The notes under the pieces: generated by a model
The model's input: the letters and a program-made list of their open reading frames with translations, nothing else
The model's database searches: none
What the model was told of the DNA's origin: nothing
Source of the DNA: an uncultured Bacteroidaceae bacterium
GTDB taxonomy: Bacteria > Bacteroidota > Bacteroidia > Bacteroidales > Bacteroidaceae
Reading direction: 5' to 3'
Assembly: GCA_904501945.1 (NCBI GenBank)
Contig: CAJGCU010000034.1
Span: forward strand, 1 to 20,773
Length of the DNA: 20,773 nucleotides
Shown here: piece after piece, positions 16,394 to 20,773 of the stretch
How the letters are laid out: every line of letters starts with the position of its first letter
Numbering within the stretch: position 1 is the stretch's first letter
Position numbers and translations under genes: made by a program

Positions 16394-16441
16394 AAAAAAT
16401 GAAGGGCAGAAAGCAAATCCACTTTTTGCCCTTCATTTTTT
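16394..16441 (+). terminator. Intrinsic terminator of asnA
   Basis: The arms 16394-16413 and 16422-16441 form a stem of about 20 bp (AAAAAATGAAGGGCA pairs perfectly with 16427-16441) that ends in the T-run of its own 3' arm. It lies 15 bp after the asnA stop. The A-tract/T-tract symmetry means it could also work on the opposite strand. Confidence 0.85.
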
Positions 16442-16467
16442 GTTGCGCTTATCGTGTGCTTTTTAGG

Positions 16468-16530
16468 CGTACCCCTCGGGTCCGCCATACCGTACCCCTC
16501 GGGTCCACTATGGCGGACCCGAGGGGTACG
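16468..16530. repeat. GTACCCCTCGGGT palindromic repeat, copies B, C and D (REPIN-like)
   Basis: The 16-mer CGTACCCCTCGGGTCC occurs at 16468-16483 and again at 16491-16506. Its complement lies at 16515-16530. The outer copy pairs perfectly over 22 bp (16468-16489 with 16509-16530), while the second copy can pair over 16 bp with the same 3' arm, so two mutually exclusive hairpins are possible. The core is shared with copy A at 4150-4193. It lies between the asnA terminator and the hsdM promoter. The rest of the gap, 16531-16669, holds nothing recognisable. Confidence 0.75.
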
Positions 16531-16669
16531 GTTTTCAACGGTCGTGAAATATCGTTCAGGAAAGGGTGCATGAGGGAGGTATAAAATGCAGTTGGGTGGG
16601 TCTGGCGCCTTTTTATAAAAATGCGTAAAAAACATAGACCATTCTTTTCGTCCAACCGAAAAAATCCGT

Positions 16670-16677
16670 TATCTTTG
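16670..16677 (+). promoter_or_regulatory. -7 box of the type I RM operon promoter
   Basis: TATCTTTG matches TAnnTTTG 32-39 bp ahead of the hsdM ATG at 16709. A clean -33 TTTG is missing; TTTTCG stands at about the right distance (16645-16650). Confidence 0.5.
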
Positions 16678-16863
16678 CAAAAGAAAGAATTATAAGACAC
16701 AAAAGAAGATGGGAAACATACAACAACGTGAGGAATTGCATCGCACCATCTGGGCGATGGCAGACGGTTTGAGAGGTCAGGCAGGTGGATGGGAGTTCAA
16801 GGCATACGTGCTGGGCACTCTGTTCTATCGGTTCATTTCTGAAAATCTGACTACATCAACAAG

Positions 16864-17322
16864 TTGCAGGCTGATGCTGGCGTGGAAGGCTTTGATTATG
16901 CAGCCATGAGTGACGAGGAAGCAGAAGAGGCGCGCGACATGATGGTGGCGGAGAAGGGCTTCTTCATCCTGCCTTCCCAACTCTTCCAGAATGTGTGCAA
17001 GCATTGTGAGCAGGACGAGAATCTGAACATGACGCTGGCAAAGGTGTTCAAGGAGATTGAGGGTTCTGCCATCGGCACAGCCTCCGAAGATGACATGAAG
17101 GGCTTGTTCAGCGACTTCAACGTGGACAGTATGTTTTTGGGTGGTGATGTGAAGACTCGCAACAAGAACATGGCGAAGGTGCTCCTGAAGATTCGCGACA
17201 TGAATTTGGGCGAGGATTTTCTGGACAACAAGATAGATGCCTTTGGCGATGCCTATGAGTTTCTGATGACCATGTATGCCAGCGGGGCAGGCAAGTCGGG
17301 TGGTGAGTTCTTCACCCCTTAG
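16864..17322 (+). CDS. HsdM middle fragment (between frameshift and amber stop)
   Basis: This open frame of 152 codons begins just after the frameshift of hsdM, at ATG 16864, and ends at the in-frame TAG. It covers the rest of the HsdM_N helical domain (MSDEEAEEARDMMVAEKGFFILPS ... KVLLKIRDMNLGEDFLDNKIDAFGDAYEFLM) up to GGEFFTP. It has no catalytic motif and no recognisable start signal, so it is listed as a piece of the broken gene, not as a functional protein. Confidence 0.4.
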   Translation: MQADAGVEGFDYAAMSDEEAEEARDMMVAEKGFFILPSQLFQNVCKHCEQDENLNMTLAKVFKEIEGSAIGTASEDDMKGLFSDFNVDSMFLGGDVKTRNKNMAKVLLKIRDMNLGEDFLDNKIDAFGDAYEFLMTMYASGAGKSGGEFFTP

Positions 17323-17325
17323 GAG

Positions 17326-18264
17326 GTGAGCGAACTCTTGGCGCGTCTGGCTGCTGCCGATGGGCATGAGATTCGTTCGGTCTATGACCCTGCATGTGGC
17401 AGTGGCTCGCTGTTGCTCAAATTCTCCAAGACCATCGGAAGGGACAATCCCGACCTGATGTACTACGGACAGGAAATCAACCCCACCACCTACAACTTGT
17501 GCCGCATCAATATGTTCCTGCACAACATCAACTACGACAAGTTTGACATCCAGTTGGGCGACACGTTGGTTCACCCCCTGCATCGTCAGTTGGAACCCTT
17601 CGACGCCATCGTCAGCAATCCCCCTTACAGCATCGAATGGGAAGGCTCGAAAAATCCGTTGCTCATCAACGACGACCGCTTTTCTGGTCCCGGAGTGCTG
17701 GCACCCGACAAGACAGCCGACCTCGCTTTCACGCTCCACATGCTGGCATCGCTCAGCGAGAGCGGCACGGCAGCCATCGTCGAGTTCCCTGGTGTGCTCT
17801 ATCGTGGCGGCAAGGAGAAGAGCATCCGTCAGTGGCTGATAGAGAACAATCGCATCGACACCATCATCCAGTTGCCCGCCAACCTCTTCTTCGGCGTGGG
17901 CATTGCCACCTGCATCATCGTGTTGCGCAAGGGCATGCGTCCCGACAACAAGGTGCTCTTCATTGATGCCTCGCGCGAGTTTGTGAAGTCGGGCAACAAG
18001 AACCGTCTCACCAAGGAGAACCAAGACCACATTTTCAATGTCTTTGCAGAACGTAAGGAAGAGCAATACTTCTCCTGCTTGGTGCCCAACAGCGACATTT
18101 TGGCGAATGATGCCAACCTCTCCGTCTCCTCCTATGTGGAGCAGGAAGACACCCGTGAGGTGATAGACATCAAGGCGGTCAATGCCAAGTTGGTGGAACT
18201 GATTGCAGAAGGTGAAGAGTTGAACAGGAAGATTGATGCAATCGTAAAAGAATTGGGAGAATGA
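17326..18264 (+). CDS. HsdM C-terminal fragment with the adenine methyltransferase core
   Basis: This 312-residue open frame follows the amber codon and contains the whole catalytic core: S-adenosylmethionine motif I DPACGSGSLLL, motif IV SNPPYSIEW, GVLYRGGKEKSIRQWLIENN, and a C-terminal helix (AVNAKLVELIAEGEELNRKIDAIVKELGE). GTG at 17326 could start it, but the AGGAGG just before it touches the codon. Missing the N-terminal domain, it would probably not bind HsdS normally. Its last 70 bp are duplicated after fic at 19308-19380. Confidence 0.5.
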   Translation: MSELLARLAAADGHEIRSVYDPACGSGSLLLKFSKTIGRDNPDLMYYGQEINPTTYNLCRINMFLHNINYDKFDIQLGDTLVHPLHRQLEPFDAIVSNPPYSIEWEGSKNPLLINDDRFSGPGVLAPDKTADLAFTLHMLASLSESGTAAIVEFPGVLYRGGKEKSIRQWLIENNRIDTIIQLPANLFFGVGIATCIIVLRKGMRPDNKVLFIDASREFVKSGNKNRLTKENQDHIFNVFAERKEEQYFSCLVPNSDILANDANLSVSSYVEQEDTREVIDIKAVNAKLVELIAEGEELNRKIDAIVKELGE

Positions 18265-19304
18265 GCGAAGAATTGACCTATATTCCACCCTTCGTGGTGA
18301 GTGCCGAAGCCATCAATCTGATAGCAGAAATTTCTGCACAGATAGAGCGTTATGCCATCCGTCTGGAACAGGAAGACGGGTTGCGGTTGCGCAAGGCAAA
18401 CCGCATCAAGACCATCCATTCATCGTTGGCCATCGAGGGTAACACACTCTCCGAGGATGAGGTGCGCGACATCTTGGAGGGTAAGGCGGTGGTGGCTCCC
18501 ATTCGTCAGATTCAGGAGGTGAAGAACGCCATCAAGACCTACGAACTATATCCCACGCTCGATGCTTTTCAGGAAAAAGACCTGCTGAAAGCCCATGGCG
18601 TGATGATGGAGGCGTTGGTGGACGAAGCAGGTAGTTATCGACGTGGGGGCGTGGGTGTGTTTGGCGACAAAGGACTGGTGCACATGGCACCTCCAGCCGA
18701 CAGAGTGCCACAACTGATGAGCAACCTTTTCGGTTGGCTGAAACGCTCCAAAGACCATCTGCTCATTCGCTCTTGCGTGTTCCATTACGAGTTTGAGTTC
18801 ATTCACCCCTTCATCGATGGCAACGGGCGCACAGGACGTTTGTGGCAGTCGCTCATTTTGGGCAAACTGCATCCGCTCTTTGAGCACCTGCCCGTGGAGA
18901 ACATGGTTTTTGCCAACCAACAAAAATACTACGATGCCATCAACGCCAGCACCAACGCAGGGCAATCAGGTCCTTTCATTGACTTCATGCTGGGCGAAAT
19001 CTATCAGACACTGAAAGCCCATCAGGGAGAACCCTTACCCACAACTGATGACGAGTTCGGTGCAAAGTTCGGAAAGGAGTTCGGTGTAAAGTTCGGTGTA
19101 AAGTTCGGTGTAAGTGAAAAGAAAGTCTTGTTGCTCTTGGCTTCCAACCCTTCTTTGACCGCAGGAGACATCGCCAATCAGACAGGATTAAGCAAGCGTG
19201 GCATCGAGAAACAACTGAAAAAATTCCGTGACCTTGGAATCATCGCCAGAACAGGCAGCGACAAGAACGGGTTATGGGTAATAAATAAAGGAAAGGAGGA
19301 ATAG
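18261..19304 (+). CDS. Fic/DOC family protein with N-terminal inhibitory motif and C-terminal winged helix
   Basis: This 347-residue Fic protein probably transfers AMP (or another nucleotide moiety) from NTP to a protein hydroxyl. The active loop HPFIDGNGRTGR (182-193) is a perfect HxFx(D/E)GNGRxxR. The inhibitory motif SLAIEG (55-60) lies N-terminal, placing it in the self-inhibited class II, so no separate antitoxin is needed. A Fic_N-like helical part precedes the core. Residues 265-284 are five 4-residue repeats (EFGA/KFGK/EFGV/KFGV/KFGV) linking to a winged helix-turn-helix (about 287-345: AGDIANQTGLSKRGIEKQLKKF). The start overlaps the hsdM stop (ATGA), so it is translationally coupled within the RM operon. 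A role in guarding or regulating the RM system is plausible but unproven. G+C is visibly higher than in hsdS. Confidence 0.92.
   Translation: MSEELTYIPPFVVSAEAINLIAEISAQIERYAIRLEQEDGLRLRKANRIKTIHSSLAIEGNTLSEDEVRDILEGKAVVAPIRQIQEVKNAIKTYELYPTLDAFQEKDLLKAHGVMMEALVDEAGSYRRGGVGVFGDKGLVHMAPPADRVPQLMSNLFGWLKRSKDHLLIRSCVFHYEFEFIHPFIDGNGRTGRLWQSLILGKLHPLFEHLPVENMVFANQQKYYDAINASTNAGQSGPFIDFMLGEIYQTLKAHQGEPLPTTDDEFGAKFGKEFGVKFGVKFGVSEKKVLLLLASNPSLTAGDIANQTGLSKRGIEKQLKKFRDLGIIARTGSDKNGLWVINKGKEE
19054..19113 (+). repeat. 12-bp in-frame tandem repeat inside fic
   Basis: Five consecutive 12-bp units (consensus AAGTTCGGTGTA) encode KFGV-type tetrapeptides. Units 4 and 5 are identical and unit 3 differs at one base, so copy number may still change by slippage without breaking the frame. 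Confidence 0.85.
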
Positions 19305-19307
19305 GTA

Positions 19308-19380
19308 TGGTGGAGTTGATTGCAGCAGGAGAAGAGCTGAACAGAAAGATTGATGAAATTGTAAAGAATTGGGAGAATAG
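19308..19380 (+). pseudogene. Duplicated, degenerate 3' end of hsdM
   Basis: This stretch repeats the last about 70 bp of hsdM (18193-18264) with about eight substitutions and one lost A in an A-run (GTAAAAGAATTG became GTAAAGAATTG). Both copies encode VELIA-GEELNRKID-IVK. With the A restored, the frame ends at TAG 19378-19380, three bases before the next gene's ATG at 19384, which is the spacing of a normal operon. It is best read as the remaining tail of another hsdM allele. The frame as it stands gives only a 36-residue ORF to 19418 that overlaps the next gene. Confidence 0.8.
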
Positions 19381-19383
19381 GAT

Positions 19384-19710
19384 ATGGATTCACTTGTTCA
19401 ATGGGCAACGATATTAAGCCCGATTATCGCTGTGGTAATTGCAGCGTGGATGAATGCTAAAAGTGCTAAAGACACGCGTAAGCAGATGGCTGGTCTAAAG
19501 AGACTATGTATCATGCAAATGTCCAATACAATTGACATGCTGGAAATGGAACTCTATAAATTTAGTCTTGGCAAGGAAGAAGACAAAAATGAGATTCAAG
19601 CCTTGCATGACGAAATGCGTCATATACGAACGGAGGAGAAGCCTAATCCAGAAGAGTTGCTTCAAATACAACATCGTATTGAAAAAGTTGAACATGGATG
19701 TAAGGTATAA
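19384..19710 (+). CDS. Small membrane-anchored helical protein between fic and hsdS
   Basis: This 108-residue protein has a hydrophobic N-terminal segment (about residues 4-23: LVQWATILSPIIAVVIAAWM) followed by long charged helices that may coil (SNTIDMLEMELYKFSLGKEEDKNEIQALHDEMRHIR...LLQIQHRIEKVE). I do not recognise the family. The frame may be broken: removing one A from the A5 run at 19682-19686 would join it to a downstream open frame ending KIIMRQFDLMRGIDNVKRGE at TAG 19787-19789, directly before the hsdS ATG at 19791. The restored product would be about 134 residues. It lies where some type I loci carry a small accessory gene. Function unknown. Confidence 0.6.
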   Translation: MDSLVQWATILSPIIAVVIAAWMNAKSAKDTRKQMAGLKRLCIMQMSNTIDMLEMELYKFSLGKEEDKNEIQALHDEMRHIRTEEKPNPEELLQIQHRIEKVEHGCKV

Positions 19711-19790
19711 AGACACTTTTGCGTTCAAAATCATCATGCGTCAGTTCGACTTGATGAGAGGAATAGATAATGTAAAAAGGGGGGAGTAGT

Positions 19791-20773
19791 ATGGTGGAGT
19801 GGAAGAAATTGGGAGAGGTGTGTGTCTCTTTACGGAAAGAAATCATAAAGCAGGGTGACCTTAAAGATGACGGAAAATATCCTGTCGTTAATTCTGGCAT
19901 TACTTTATACGGATACTACGATGACTATAATAATGAGGCAAATGCTTTCACTGTAGCTTTACGAGGAGAGTATGCAGGATTTATAACTTACATGAATGAC
20001 AATTTTTGGGCAGGAGGATTGTGCTATCCGTATCGTTCAAAGAATGAATCCATTTGTTTGACTAAATACATGTATAGTTATTTGAAAAATAAAGAGCGTT
20101 ACATAATGGATACTCTTGTAATGCGAGGTGGTATCCCTGCATTGAATAAGGCTGATGTTGACAAAATTCTCATCCCCATCCCCTCCCTTTCCGAGCAATC
20201 TCGTATTATTTCCATTCTTGACACCTTCACCTCTTCCATTTCCAATCTGAAACAGCAAATAGAGGAGAGAAGAAAACAATATGAGTATGAAAGAGATCAG
20301 TTGCTGGATTTGGAAGGAAAAGAAGGAGTGGAGATGAAGAAGTTGGAAGAGGTAGTTTCTTCTGATTGTTCATTGTCTTATGGTATAGTTCAGCCAGGTG
20401 ATGATGTTGCAGATGGGGTGCCTGTCGTCCGTCCTGTAGATCTAATATCCAACTATGTCAAACTTGATGGATTAAAGAAAACAGAACGTCTGATATCTGA
20501 ATCCTATAAAAGAACCATTTTAACAGGAAATGAGATATTGTTTTGTGTTCGTGGTACAACTGGAATAATGGGACTTGCAACAAATGAATTAAAAGGGTGC
20601 AATGTGACAAGAGGAATTGTCCCTATTTCATTTGATGATGAAATAACAAAGATGTTTGTCTATTATCAACTGAAGTGTTTCCGACTCCAAAAAGTTATTG
20701 ATGAAAAAACCAATGGTACCGCATTAAAACAAATTAATATAAAAGAGTTGAGGTTGTTAAATCTCTTCTTTCC
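19791..20773 (+). CDS. hsdS: Type I restriction-modification specificity subunit HsdS (cut by window edge)
   Basis: The frame is open from ATG 19791 to the right edge (327 codons, no stop). HsdS chooses the two half-sites of the DNA target for HsdM and HsdR. The first target-recognition domain (about residues 1-130) begins MVEWKKLGEVC and contains KYPVVNSG, GGLCYPYRS and GGIPALNKADVDKILIPIPSLSEQ, the last a family hallmark. A conserved coiled-coil spacer follows (about 133-172: RIISILDTFTSSISNLKQQIEERRKQYEYERDQLL). The second recognition domain begins at about 180 with MKKLEEVV and includes GIVQPGDDV, VPVVRPVDL and NGTALKQINIKELRLL. The starts of the two domains are near repeats in DNA. The sequence is visibly A/T richer than hsdM and fic. 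It is probably complete outside the window. Confidence 0.93.
   Translation, partial: MVEWKKLGEVCVSLRKEIIKQGDLKDDGKYPVVNSGITLYGYYDDYNNEANAFTVALRGEYAGFITYMNDNFWAGGLCYPYRSKNESICLTKYMYSYLKNKERYIMDTLVMRGGIPALNKADVDKILIPIPSLSEQSRIISILDTFTSSISNLKQQIEERRKQYEYERDQLLDLEGKEGVEMKKLEEVVSSDCSLSYGIVQPGDDVADGVPVVRPVDLISNYVKLDGLKKTERLISESYKRTILTGNEILFCVRGTTGIMGLATNELKGCNVTRGIVPISFDDEITKMFVYYQLKCFRLQKVIDEKTNGTALKQINIKELRLLNLFF

Larger units (their letters stand above)
16709..18264 (+). pseudogene. hsdM: Type I restriction-modification DNA methyltransferase subunit, interrupted by a frameshift and an amber codon
   Basis: Read through both lesions, the product is a normal HsdM of about 520 residues that, with HsdS, methylates adenine. 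The N-terminus (QQREELHRTIWAMADGLRGQ...YVLGTLFYRFISENLT) is the HsdM_N domain. The catalytic part has motif I DPACGSG (17386-17406) and motif IV NPPY (17617-17628). Lesion one is a frame change at about 16847-16853, after SENLT, best explained by loss of 4 nt. Lesion two is TAG at 17320-17322 in place of the conserved Gln of GEFFTPQEV, a one-base CAG change. Frames on both sides are otherwise clean, so decay is recent or the lesions are sequencing errors. The gene overlaps fic by ATGA. Without suppression, only fragments would be made. Confidence 0.85.

Noticed and set aside
16825..18288. A 487-codon open frame on the minus strand opposite hsdM.
   Set aside because: It is the shadow of the G/C-rich hsdM coding frame. 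The plus strand encodes unmistakable methyltransferase motifs, while the antisense product has no recognisable domain.
18261..19304. A classical toxin-antitoxin pair with a separate antitoxin next to fic.
   Set aside because: The inhibitory motif SLAIEG is inside the same protein, and neither neighbour resembles a Fic antitoxin.

Overview
The window looks chromosomal and comes from a Bacteroidota, most likely a Prevotella-like member of the Bacteroidales. Three things support this. Promoter -7 boxes of the Bacteroidota form TAnnTTTG precede many genes. The protein families are typical of the phylum (LptC lipoprotein, 716-residue PpiD/SurA-type foldase, T9SS-like C-terminal domain, Zn-ligand-free Tgt). 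Gene starts lack strong Shine-Dalgarno sequences. Genus is an inference.

Left part (1-14314), all on the minus strand, is mostly housekeeping and envelope biogenesis. An ECF sigma factor is followed by a probable membrane anti-sigma factor cut by the left edge. Next come a small secreted protein that is almost only a T9SS-type sorting domain, a membrane-anchored peptidyl-prolyl isomerase, and a cluster of outer-membrane barrel protein, TPR protein and LptC. A second cluster reads lon, tgt, lptF/G-type permease and DEAD-box RNA helicase. LptC and the LptF/G permease both belong to the LPS export machine, and the foldase and barrel protein also serve the outer membrane.

Centre (14315-15341) has no conventional gene. 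It holds a tandem 23-bp repeat and what looks like a small autonomous transcription unit: promoter, multibranched RNA, a broken small ORF with a GGARP..GRK motif, and a terminator. asnA follows, with a promoter and a possible leader hairpin, and ends in a strong terminator.

Right part (16468-20773), plus strand, is an accessory type I restriction-modification locus: hsdM, fic, a small membrane/coiled-coil gene, then hsdS running off the right edge. hsdM carries a frameshift and an in-frame amber codon. A degenerate copy of the hsdM 3' end lies after fic, a scar suggesting that hsdM-fic was recombined into an older hsdM-small gene-hsdS operon. No hsdR is seen; it may lie beyond the edge.

Two intergenic repeat families occur at both ends of the window: a GTACCCCTCGGGT palindrome and a 23-bp repeat with core CAAGGTAATTA. 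They look like dispersed elements of this genome.
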